Shown here: piece by piece, positions 37,947 through 47,215 of the stretch
Position numbering within the stretch: position 1 is the stretch's first letter
Layout: each line of letters begins with the position of its first letter
Source of the DNA: Capitulum mitella
Taxonomy: Eukaryota > Arthropoda > Thecostraca > Pollicipedomorpha > Pollicipedidae
Assembly (NCBI GenBank): GCA_030062745.1
Contig: CP099846.1
Location: 28,355,201-28,419,200, forward strand
DNA length: 64,000 nt
Direction: 5' to 3'
The notes under the pieces: model-generated
Databases searched by the model: none
Told to the model about the DNA's origin: nothing
What the model saw: only the letters and a program-made list of their open reading frames with translations
Made by a program: the position numbers and the translations under genes

Positions 37947-39158
37947 CCCTATTCCCGGCAGGCGGGGGGGCGGAATCCGCCCCCCCTCGGGTTTTTTGCT
38001 TGCCAATTCTAGGCTTTTTAACGCAGCTTCACGAAACTTGGTGACTTTTCCTAGCTATTCTTTCTACGTGCCGTGACAAAATTTCAAAATTCTATTTTGC
38101 TCAGGGGCGGAGCCAGGCAACGTTTTTGGGAGGCACCTCATGCCATTTTTGGCCATGTTAAGGGTAAAAGGAAAATGTCTGCCAAAAACAGAGTTTTAAA
38201 GCTAGAACTTAAAACTTTATATGGATGTATAGCTAAATAGTTGGGCAATGTGCAGATATAATTTTGTTCTCCTGAGGTTATTTTACAAGGTCAGGTCAAA
38301 GTCAAAAGTCAAAATTTGTTTTTTTTACTATAATTTCGAGGCTGTTTCTTCAAATGCCAAACCCGGAATACATATGACGTAGAAGAGTGCCTTCTACTTT
38401 TTTACCAAGTTTTAGCTTGATATCAGGTCGGGTCACGGAGCTATGACCTAAAATGTCAGTGCGCGTACCTTATATCGCAATAGCCATGAAACGAAATTTT
38501 TGAAATAGAGTGAATTCAAACGATTGAAAACGTTTAAAGATAATATTAAATGCACACGGAGATCATTCCAAGTGACCCCAAAGTCACTGGAGGTCATTTA
38601 AGGTCAAAGGTCACAGGTTGATCTGAGAAACGTGTAACCATGACAGTTTCCCCTTTTTCATGTCCCTGGCACCGCCTATGCTAACATTATACAAACACTG
38701 TAATGCGATTTGTACTTGTTTAGTATAACATGACTAGCAGAAGCCAAAAAAGGGTGTGTGCCTCTTTTGTTCATCCAGTTGTTAGAAAACTAATCCTCCT
38801 ATTTTTAAAACCCTGTGAACGCCCATGAATTTTCTCAAAATTTCAGATTTGGGGACCCATGGTAAAAGCCCTATTCATGATCTCTCGATTCATGCCAGTT
38901 TCATCGAAATCGGTTCATAAACAATGGAGTTATAAGAAGTCCAAAAGTACCCCCCATTTTGACATTTTTGCCCCCTTGTATCCACAAATTTCAAAATTTT
39001 GGAAATTTCTTTTTGTAAAAATGTAGTTCACGTGACGGCAAATCGATTGCCGTTTGTTGCGATAAAATCGGACGAGTAGTTCTCGAGATCTCAGGGGGGG
39101 CCGAATCCGCCCCCCCTGCCGGGAATCGGCCATACCGTCTAGCCCTCCGGGAATAGGG
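37947..39158 (+). mobile_element. piggyBac-type MITE copy 1, 1212 bp, TTAA flanks
   Basis: TTAA (37943-37946), left end CCCTATTCCCGG, right end CCGGGAATAGGG, TTAA (39159-39162). TTAA duplication and CCCT...AGGG ends are the hallmark of the piggyBac superfamily. Next to each end lies a palindrome of the form GGGGGCGGAATCCGCCCCC. No open frame of note, hence non-autonomous. Contains AGGTCAAAGGTCA at 38601-38613. Inserted in the right arm of the foldback. Confidence 0.88.
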
Positions 39159-39164
39159 TTAAGT

Positions 39165-39335
39165 AAGACGAACTTTTGTCCCAGATGAGCTTTTGTCCTG
39201 GACGAACTTTGTCCATACGAACTTTTGCAAGGCAACTTTTGCCCTAGATGAGCTTTTGCCCGACGAACTTTTGTCTTTACCAACTATTGTCCGACGAACT
39301 ATTGTCCTACGAACTTTAGTCCGACGAACTTCTGC
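39165..39335 (-). repeat. AAAAGTTCGTC array, right middle arm, distal part
   Basis: Continuation of the 37816 array after the MITE (GACGAACTTTTGTCC, GACGAACTATTGTCC and variants). Confidence 0.88.
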
Positions 39336-39600
39336 TCGAAAGCCGTGCCTTATGTTAGCTAGATGCGTCATATGGATGTGTAATATGTCTGAATGTTTCC
39401 CTGGTGATGTTCATGGGAAATCAACTAAACGCTGCATGATTATGGAGGCCTGTTCTTTTGCCTGGAGAAGTAGAGTAAGTATACACGAAAAAACAGACAG
39501 CGCAGGGAAGAACTACGCTGTCATATTTAATCAGACTTGCATTAACAATAATGTACTCTCAAAGCTTACGTATACACACACACACACACATATACATACA

Positions 39601-39650
<50 letters not shown>

Positions 39651-39656
39651 ACGTGT
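39336..39656. repeat. Right-arm spacer with (AC)n and (AT)n microsatellites
   Basis: Unique-looking sequence, then (AC)7 near 39577-39590 and an (AT)n run from about 39602 to 39648. Confidence 0.8.
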
Positions 39657-39833
39657 TTGCGTTTGCCATTTAGCCATTCGCCATCTTGGCATAACACCCA
39701 TTTAACATGTCGCTATCTTACCGCTCGCCATTTGGGCAGCCACCATTTTTACGTGTCGCCATTCAGCATTCGCCATGCGGCATTTGCCAAAAAGACATTT
39801 GCCATTCTTACGTTTCGCCATTTTTCCCGGAGA
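39657..39833 (-). repeat. AAATGGCGA array, right outer arm (inverted)
   Basis: Units such as GCCATTTAGCCATTCGCC, the inverse of the 35641-36000 array. Its last 40 bp align with the left terminus, including the CTTTTTGGCAAATG phrase. Confidence 0.85.
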
Positions 39834-40231
39834 GTGTTTCAGAGTGTGAGAGTGTTCTACCACCCTCTTGCGCTGAGAGATTAGCATCAGCGGAACGTAC
39901 TGGTCGCACGTATCGACGGCTCACATAACTGTCACCGTCCTGCCTCTCTCGGCGCTAGTTACCTTGCCCACTCGGCGTTGTCCCCTCGTAGCCAACACAG
40001 AGTCTGGTTGCTGCACCGTCGTCAGGCCTGTTTCATCAACATTTCATATTCGCATCGGGTTCGCCTTGCCCGCAACGAGCTGTTCTCCGCAGACGTCGAA
40101 GAAGCTTTTTACTTGTGGGCGATTGAATCCTACAAAACCGACCGCCTCAGGCTTCTGGACAGAGAAATCGGGGTCGCGTTGAAGGAAAAAACGTAGACAG
40201 GCTCGCCCGGCCATCTTCTACTCCGCGTTAA

Positions 40232-41441
40232 CCCTATTCCCGGCAGGGGGGGCGGAATCCGCCCCCCTCAGGTTTTTTGCTTGCCAATTCTAGGCTTTTT
40301 AACGCAGCTTCACGAAACTTGGTGACGTTTCCTAGCTATTCCTTCTACGCGCCGTGACAAAATTTCGAAATTCTATTTTGCTCAGGGGCGGAGCCAGGCA
40401 ACGTTTTTGGGAGGCACCTCAGGTCATTTTTGGCCATGTTGAGGGTAAAAGGAAAATGTCTGCCAAAAACAGAATTTTTAAGATAGAACTTAAAACTTTA
40501 TAGGAATGCATAGCTAAATAGTTGGGCAATGTGCATATGTGATTTTGTTTATCTGAGGTCACTTTACAAGGTCAGGTCAAGGTCAAAAGTCAAAATTTGT
40601 TTTTTCGCAATCATTTCGGCGCCGTTTTTTCAAATGCCAAACCCAGAATATATATGACGTAGAAGAGTGCCTTCTACTTGTGTACCAAGTTTCAGTTTGA
40701 TATCAGGTCGGGTCACGGAGCTATGACCTAAAATGTCAGTGCGCGTACCCTATATCGCAAAAGCCAAAAAATGAATTTTTTGGAATAGAGTGAATTTAAT
40801 CGATTAAAAACGTTTACAGATAATATCGAATGCACACGACATCATTCCAGGTGACCCCAAGGTCACTGGAGGTCATTTAAGGTCAAAGGTCACAAGTTGA
40901 TCTAAAGAACGTGTGACCATGAGAGTTCCCTCTTTTTTATGTCCCTGGCACCGCCTATGCTAACATTATACAAACATTGTAATGCGATTTGTACTTCTTT
41001 AGCATAACATGACTAGCAGAAGCTAAAAAAGTGCTGTGGCCTCTTTTGTTCATTCCGTTATTAGAAAACTAATCCCCCTATTTTTGAAACCCTGTGAACG
41101 CCCATGAATTTTCTCAAAATTTCAAATTTGCATACCCATGGTAAAAGCCCTATCCATAATCTCTCGATTCATGCCAGTTTCATCGAAATCGGTTCATAAA
41201 CAACGGAGTTATAAGAAGTCCAAAAGTACCCCCCATTTTAACATTTTTGCCCCCCTGTATCCACAAATTTCAAAATTTTGAAAATTTCTTTTGATAAAAG
41301 TGTAGTTCACGTGACGGCAAATCGATTGCCGTTTGTTGCGATGAAATCGGATAAGTAGTTCTCGAGATCTCAGGGGGGGGGGCGAATCCGCCCCCCCCCT
41401 GCCGGGAATCGGCCATACCGTCTAGCCCTCCGGGAATAGGG
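40232..41441 (+). mobile_element. piggyBac-type MITE copy 2, 1210 bp, TTAA flanks
   Basis: TTAA at 40228-40231 and 41442-41445, ends CCCTATTCCCGG and CCGGGAATAGGG, internal sequence close to copy 1 throughout. It interrupts the transposase pseudogene at a TTTAAC; collapsing to one TTAA rejoins the ...HRF and NAE... parts in one frame. Carries AGGTCAAAGGTCA (40880-40892) and TCAAGGTCA (40577-40585). Confidence 0.9.
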
Positions 41442-41833
41442 TTAAATCGGTGAGTGATGCCTTCCATCTGGGCAACCTCGTAGACAAGGCGCCGAACATC
41501 GATAGTCGTTAGGCGAAAAAAGGCCTTCTACATGTCCAGAATGTTTTTTGTTTTTGTTTTTGTTTTGTTTTATTTGTTTTATTATTACTTTTTGTTAGTC
41601 TTTAAGCTTCTCCTCAAATGCGTCATTGATGTCTGGCCTGAAGCGTCCCAGTTTCGGACGTCCTGGAGATCGGACAGCCTTGTCTCCGTGGCGGCGGAGC
41701 ATCCTGTGGGTGACCCGTATCGGGTCGACACGCTTTTCAGCTTTTCACCATTTCCTAGAGCATTCAGCACAGCTTGCGGACTTTCAGTACCATAGCTTGC
41801 CCACGTAGTCTTCCTCACGTATTCTCGAGGCAT

Positions 41834-42629
41834 AATGTCTGCAGTAAGACACTTCTGACATCGCTGAAGGTTGGTGCATCAATACAAATCAGCGCAGCCC
41901 TTATGCGTGTCATGTTATGCGAAGGGAGGGACAGTATCATCCTGTACAAGGGGTTGGTGACAGCTCTCACGCCGTCTGCGTCATGTCATGCATGATTTTA
42001 ATAGTAAAAAATAACACCATACTTTGAAGATGATGGGGGAGGAGAAGGAGTGTACTGATCTTCCATGCCTTGGTCGGTTTTGTCATAGTCTCTTTCGTTC
42101 GACTACCAGTCAAACGTTGAGAACTTTTGACTTCCGAAATGCATAGATGCAAGGATGAATCTTTTTTTACTTGCGTGGATGTGGGGTGAAGCGCCCACCT
42201 AAGTGCGGTTAAAACGCATACTGGGTGCCGTACCCCGGCCCTCTGGGTGGGCGCTTTGTTCCAGATTATTTCAGTTATTGTGATTATTTCAAACGTATCA
42301 GCATGCCCAGACAATCACGACGCAAGTAGATCTCACCATACCTATGCTCTTACCCAGGGATTTTTGCCGTCATATGTTGCCATTTGTAAACTAACGGCCA
42401 GCTACACTCAAACCTCGTCTTAATGTCTGTATTTTTCTACATCGTAACACACAAAAACCCCTCGCCGTAACTAGCTCAAACTTACCCTGTGAACCAAAGT
42501 CCACCACGCCGCCTTCCCGAAAGACTGTTTTCCAAGAATTCTAAAATGAGGTAGGTTGCGAACTTTCGCTGCTAGATGGTGGTGAGCGCTTTACCTAAGT
42601 GGGCTCCTTACCCCACTCTCCCCTGCTAC
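41834..42629. other. No feature seen
   Basis: Flank of the transposase remnant; its own terminal inverted repeat could not be recognised. Confidence 0.4.
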
Positions 42630-42990
42630 CAGGGAGGGATCCAGGATTTTGCCAAAGGGGGATGGTCAGCGTAGAACCCCCTCCCGGTCGGAGCCCCCAT
42701 TTTTTGCTCGTCAGATATGAAAAAACGTTGATTTGCTGAAAATTTTATTAGGCTGAATAGCCAGGCTGAAAGTTTTAATGAAATTTCGCATTTTTTGCCA
42801 TGTAAAGTAATCAAAAAAATTCAAGCGCGTCACGTTTTGAGAGAATTTTGCGTTTTTTTCCCTACAAAGTAGCCAAAATATGACAACAACAGCGAGAAAG
42901 CGACAACAACAACAAAAAAAGGCTGCGTCCCTTCCTCTACTTCAAATGTCGTGTCTGTATCTGTCTGTAAATGTCTGTCCAGAAGCCCCT
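42630..42990. other. Possible truncated hAT-type repeat end
   Basis: CAGGGAGGGATCCAGG followed by ATTTTG resembles a frequent hAT-type terminus, but no matching second end or 8-bp duplication was found. Confidence 0.25.
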
Positions 42991-42999
42991 CTGCCACCT

Positions 43000-43680
43000 C
43001 GTAGCTTCTGGCGACTTTTTGCTAGCTTTTTGGTGGTCTCGGGCTGTCTGCCGTGTCAAGGCCCTATAATGGCTTTACAGTTTCATGTGTCCCTCGGGAC
43101 GTCTCAGGCGCTCCTTTGGCAGTTTTAGGGACATCTCGGGCAGTGTCATGAACCCAGCTGTTTTCAGGGATATTTAAGCCATCTCGGGTTCCCTCCTGTC
43201 GTCCCTGGGGAATTTTCGCCGTCTAAGAAACCCCTCTGGCAGTAACAAGGACCCTCTATAAGTATCTCTCTGCCATGATAAAGGCGCCTCTGGCAATGCT
43301 CTAGGTCCTTTGGCCGTTTCAGGAGCTGTCTGGACGTCTCAAGGCTAGCAGTTTCGGGGCCCATCTGGTCGTCTCGCTGAATCCCATGTTGTCTTAGGTA
43401 CCCTTTTTTGTCGTCTCTGGCGAACATTTTTGCCGTCTCAAGAGCCCTCTGGGAGTTACAAAAGACCTTTTGGCAATTTCAGGGCCCCTGCGCAGTCCCA
43501 TAGGCCCGATGAACGTCTCCGGTAGTCTCGACGGCTGTAAAAGGGGTCTTCCTCTGTTCCATGGGGTATATCTGACAGTTTAAGGCTCCTCTAGCCATAC
43601 CAGGGGCCTTTGTTAACGCTTCCAGGGCCTCGCTGACAATCTCAGGGGGACCTTTTCTGTGCCAGAAACTCGCCTACCAC
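43000..43680. repeat. Degenerate minisatellite, unit about 25-30 bp
   Basis: Recurring CTCTGGCAGT, CGTCTCAGG and AGGGGCC words over about 680 bp, heavily diverged. Confidence 0.6.
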
Positions 43681-43689
43681 ACTCGGGGA

Positions 43690-43925
43690 CAGGGGTGCAG
43701 CCAGCCAAGAATTTCGGGGGAGGGGTCCTCGCCCAGCGGCGGGCCCCCTCACTTCACGTGGGTCCCCTGGAAAAAAAGTATTAACGACATTTTACAAGAG
43801 GCTCGCAAAGGGGTATAGCCGGCCCAAAATTTCGGGAGTGAGAGATCCGTGAGCAATGGTGGCCCGTATCCTATCGGTGGACCCCCTGAATAGAAACAGC
43901 CAGTGAAAATTTTACGACAATGAAT
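43690..43925. repeat. Tandem duplication, unit about 118 bp
   Basis: Two copies sharing AGGGGTRYAGCCRGCC, AATTTCGGG, GGTGGGCCC/GGTGGCCC and a terminal ACGACA; the first copy begins CAGGGGTGCAGCC, a hAT-like end. Confidence 0.6.
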
Positions 43926-44019
43926 GGTTGCCATTGCTAAAGTTTATTAATTGCAACCAGTGAACTCTTATCTGATTGTCGATGATCGCGCCAAAAACAA
44001 CTTTTAAGGATCGTTCAGA

Positions 44020-44540
44020 TGTCAGGGGTCCCTCTACAGGCCGTCCGGGGGCTCTTCTGCACGCCAGGGGTCCCTCCACAGGCCGTAAGCGGGCCCCTCC
44101 ACAGGCCGACAGGCGGCGGCAAGGGTCCTTGCATGTCATCAGGGGCCTCTTCATGCCAACAGTGGGCTGGCTACAGGCGAGGAGGGGGCTCCTTCCGACC
44201 AACAAGAGGCCCTTACAGGCCGGCAGGGCCCCATAGAACGGTAGGGATCCCTCCACAGGTCAGCAGGGGTCCTTACTGGCGGCGGCAAGAGCTCATGCAT
44301 GTCAGGAGATGCCGCCTTCATTCCAATAGGGGGCAGTTACAGGCAAGCAGAGGGCCCTTTCCGACTGGCAGGGGCCCTTGTAGACCGGCAGGGCCCCATA
44401 GAACGGCAGGGGATCCCTCCGTAGGCTAGCAGGGGTCCCGAAGGCTGGCAGGGATCCATTGGCCAGCAGGGAGTCCTACAGGCCGGTAGGGGCCCAAAAG
44501 GTCGGCAGGAAGTCCCCTACAGGCCTGCAGGGGGCTCTTG
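44020..44540. repeat. Minisatellite with about 167-bp higher-order period
   Basis: Units of about 24-28 bp built on CCCTCCACAGGCCGGCAGGG. A longer block starting GGCGGCGGCAAG recurs at about 44113 and 44280, including a shared GGCAGGGCCCCATAGAACGG, showing higher-order amplification. Confidence 0.7.
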
Positions 44541-45209
44541 CGTTCGCTCGAGTGCGTTAGCTTATGGACTTTTGTCGGTACCTTTGTCTATATCAGTGCG
44601 ATGTTTTTGCGCTTCGAGGTTTTTATGTGCGATATACCTGCAGCCGTTTGTATATCGAAGCACGACGATAGAGAACAAATGTGGCACACGATGCCAGGGG
44701 CGCAGGAACTCCTCCAATGGGTCAATTCTTTCAAGTCAACGCCCATGGTGGTCAATGCTAAATTTTAAAAAGTTCGGGGTCGTGACCTCCTGCCCCCTAC
44801 GTTTCCCGCGCCCTTGCACGATACTGAACACGAGTAGATATTTCCAAATTTCAAGACAAGCCGGCAATAGAATACTCTCGTCATGCGTCCAACGCAGTAA
44901 TCCGTCTTGGGTCTTACCTCCCACTGACTTACTTAATCCGAAAGATATTTATTTGGAAACATATGGCTGGAATAAGGGGAGAAGCACGGGTTCGGCATAT
45001 AAGGCGTGTCTGACGCCGTTTTGAACTTCATGGAGGTTTCCAATTGACTTCAACGACTTGTGTTATTTTTTTATTCCCACAAGAGATGGGTAAAGGGTTC
45101 CCTACGGTAAATATCATTCCAACCGATCCCTCACCCGGATGTTCTCACGTCAGATCCCTGCGGCCCACATCAGGTGATGAAGTCTGACCCTGCCATTTCA
45201 CCGTTGCAG
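44541..45209. other. Upstream intron/flank of POMGNT1-like gene
   Basis: No promoter or coding exon recognised. The end, tgccatttcaccgttgcag, is a plausible 3' splice site. Confidence 0.45.
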
Positions 45210-47215
45210 CTACGGCGGCCGTCACCCTGTTGATGGGCTGCCTTTTGGCGTCCTCGGCCAGTTCCGTGGACGGGGCGCCCCTGCAGGACAACGCCAGAGG
45301 CCCCGCCCCACACGTCAACGACGACGACGCCCTGCTGAGCGAGCTGGCCCGCGGCCCGGACGGCCAGGACCTCTTCATCGAGGTGTTCTCCAGCCCGGAG
45401 AGCTGCCACATCAAGGTCGACGGCCGCACTCTGCTCTACAGGGACAAGTCGGACCAGGCCACGAACACCACCGACATCTTCATGTGGAAGATCCACTACA
45501 ACGGCATGTACGCCGTGTCCGTGAACCCGGCTACGGGCCTTAAGACGGGGGAGGCGTTCGCGCCGGGCCACATCCCGAACGCCGGCTACGTGGCGATGGA
45601 GGAGTTCCTGACCCACGTGCAGCCGGGCCGCGTGTTGGTGCTGTGCGCGCTGTCGGAGGCGGCCATGGCGCTGGACCAGCAGGCGGAGGCACTGTTCCAC
45701 GCGCTCAACTCGAGCTTCGCGCCCGACCTGCAGGCGCGCTCCATGTTCGCGATGGCGGCCGTCAAGGGCGGCCCGGTGCTCGCCGAGGGCTACAGTCTCA
45801 ACCTGGACGCCATGTACCCGGGCACGGTGGGCGGGCCACTGCGGATGGCGGTGCGCGTGCCGCGCGCGCCGGCCGCCGCCGGCTGCCTGCGCGGCCGGCG
45901 CGCCGCCTTTTGCGCGCGCCACGACGGCTACCGCGGCCTGTGCGCCTGCGGCCGGCCGGCGTGGCTGCGGCCGGCGCCGAGGCCGCTGGCGCACGGCGCC
46001 TTCTTCCCGTACCCGGTCGTGATCGTGGCCAGCAACCGGCCGCGTTACCTGTTCCGGTGCCTGGCCTCGCTGCTGCCGAACCGCGGTCTTGACCCGGCGC
46101 GCGTGGCGGTCTTCATCGACGGCGAATACGGCGAGGTGAAGGAGCTGCTGACCATCCTAAACGTGACCGTGCACGAGCACGTGCTGGAGCTGCCGCGGCT
46201 CGGCTCGGCCGACGTCGGCGCCAGGATCGGCGCCATCTACCGCTACACGATCGAGACGGCGTTCGGCATGTTCCCCGAGGCGGACAAGATCGTGCTGCTC
46301 GAGGAGGACCTGGAGGTGTCTCCCGACTTCATCAGCTTCTTCGACCAGACGTACCATCTGCTGGACGTGGACCCCAGCCTGTACTGCGTGTCCGCCTGGA
46401 ACGACCACGGCTACAACCACACAGTGGGCGATGTGGCTCAACTTTACCGGGTCGGCTTCCTGCCCGGACTCGGCTGGATGCTCAAGAAAAGCCTCTTCTT
46501 CGAGGAAATCGTGCCGGCGTGGCCCGAGCCGTGGAAGGACTTCGACTGGGACGTGATGCTGCGGCTGGCGAGCCACCGCAAGGGCCGCGACTGCGTCATC
46601 CCCGACGTCTCCCGGACGTACCACTTCGGCTACGTCGGCAAGCACGTCGGCGCGTCGATGCAGTTCAAGTACTTCTACGACCATGCCTTCAACACGGTAC
46701 CCGACGTCCAGCTCAAGGACGTGGACAAAATGGTCTTCCACAAATACGAGGCCCTGCTGATGGACGCGCTGCGCGACGCCGTCATGGTGGACGGCACCGC
46801 CGGCGACCCGAAGCGGTGCGACGGCCTGCTGCCGCCGACGGCCACCAACCGGACCTACGTGGCCTTCATCAAGATGGCCGGGCCCGACGACGTTTCCGCC
46901 TGGGAGAAGCTGGCCACCTGCCTGAACCTCTGGGACCTGGACGTGCGCGGCGACCACCGCGGCGTCTGGCGCTTCTGGTTCAACGGCAACCCGGTGATCG
47001 TGGTCGGCTCGCCGTACGCCGAGCTCTCGTCGTTCGCCGTGCACGCGCAGGGCGAGGCCACCGTGTTCGGCGGCGTGCGCACGGCGCGCAGCACCAAGCT
47101 GGGCCGCTGGCCGCCCGGGCTCCACCGCGACATGCCCAACGACCGCGCCAAGCGCTACCGGCTGTCCGCCGCCGCCGTCAGTGCGGAGCCTCCGTTCAAC
47201 GAGGACGAGGAATGA
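45210..47215 (+). CDS. POMGNT1: POMGNT1-like O-mannosyl beta-1,2-N-acetylglucosaminyltransferase (large exon, 5' end uncertain)
   Basis: A GT13-family Golgi enzyme; POMGNT1 adds GlcNAc to O-linked mannose on alpha-dystroglycan. About 660 codons run uninterrupted to a stop at 47213-47215. Order: hydrophobic stretch AAVTLLMGCLLASSA (signal or anchor); stem/ILEI-type domain (about residues 47-213, with YAVSVNPATG and GGPVLAEG); catalytic domain from PYPVVIVASNRP (about 260), the metal-binding LLEEDLEV (about 355), LYCVSAWNDHGYNH, PGLGWMLKKSL, DWDVMLR (about 438), IPDVSRTYHFG, and C-terminal DLDVRGDHRGVWRFW. All are close to human POMGNT1. An acceptor at 45209 in phase 1 suggests at least one upstream coding exon; otherwise translation could begin at the ATG at 45233. 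Arthropods can have several POMGNT1-like paralogues, so strict orthology is not claimed. Confidence 0.9.

Larger units (their letters stand above)
35641..39856. mobile_element. Foldback-like element with mirrored tandem-repeat arms (contains a nested MITE)
   Basis: Its two ends are inverted: left GGGTAAAATGACG...CTTTTTGGCAAATG, right (reversed) GGGAAAAATGGCG...CTTTTTGGCAAATG. Flanks CTACTA (35635-35640) and CTACCA (39857-39862) look like a 6-bp target duplication; removing the insert and one flank copy brings the two parts of the transposase back into one frame. The arms carry three kinds of short tandem repeats in mirror order (AAATGGCGA outside, AAAAGTTCGTC, then AAAAGGTTCGTA innermost). 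Without the nested 1212-bp MITE it is about 3.0 kb and has no convincing gene. The organisation recalls Drosophila Foldback elements, whose inverted arms are tandem repeats, but the sequences are not ones I recognise. Confidence 0.7.
34773..41833 (-). pseudogene. pogo/Tigger-type DDE transposase, interrupted by nested elements
   Basis: Minus strand. The start at 41833 reads MPREYVRKT and continues as a CENP-B/pogo N-terminal helix-turn-helix (ending STRYG near 41710), then in a shifted frame SPGRPKLGRFRPDIND. Next, 41540-41450 has LTTIDVRRLVYEVAQ and GITHRF. After the MITE at 40232-41441 it resumes at 40227 with PDFSVQKPEA and reaches [11 protein letters not shown] (first catalytic Asp, 40026-40043) and LISQRKRV near 39865-39885. 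After the foldback (35641-39856) it resumes at 35634 with SKGAPTGPV, LIIDGRQGH (second Asp) and LQPLD (third Asp, 35 residues on), then after a frameshift near 35320, KRITDYQVAG and FTDEDFAPSMLTDE. At least two frameshifts and several in-frame stops mean it is dead. An A/T-rich microsatellite near 41545-41595 also disrupts it. Confidence 0.88.

Noticed and set aside
46157-47125. 322-codon open frame antisense to the POMGNT1-like gene, and a similar 274-codon one at 45170-45994
   Set aside because: Shadows caused by extreme third-position GC in the real gene; no family resemblance.
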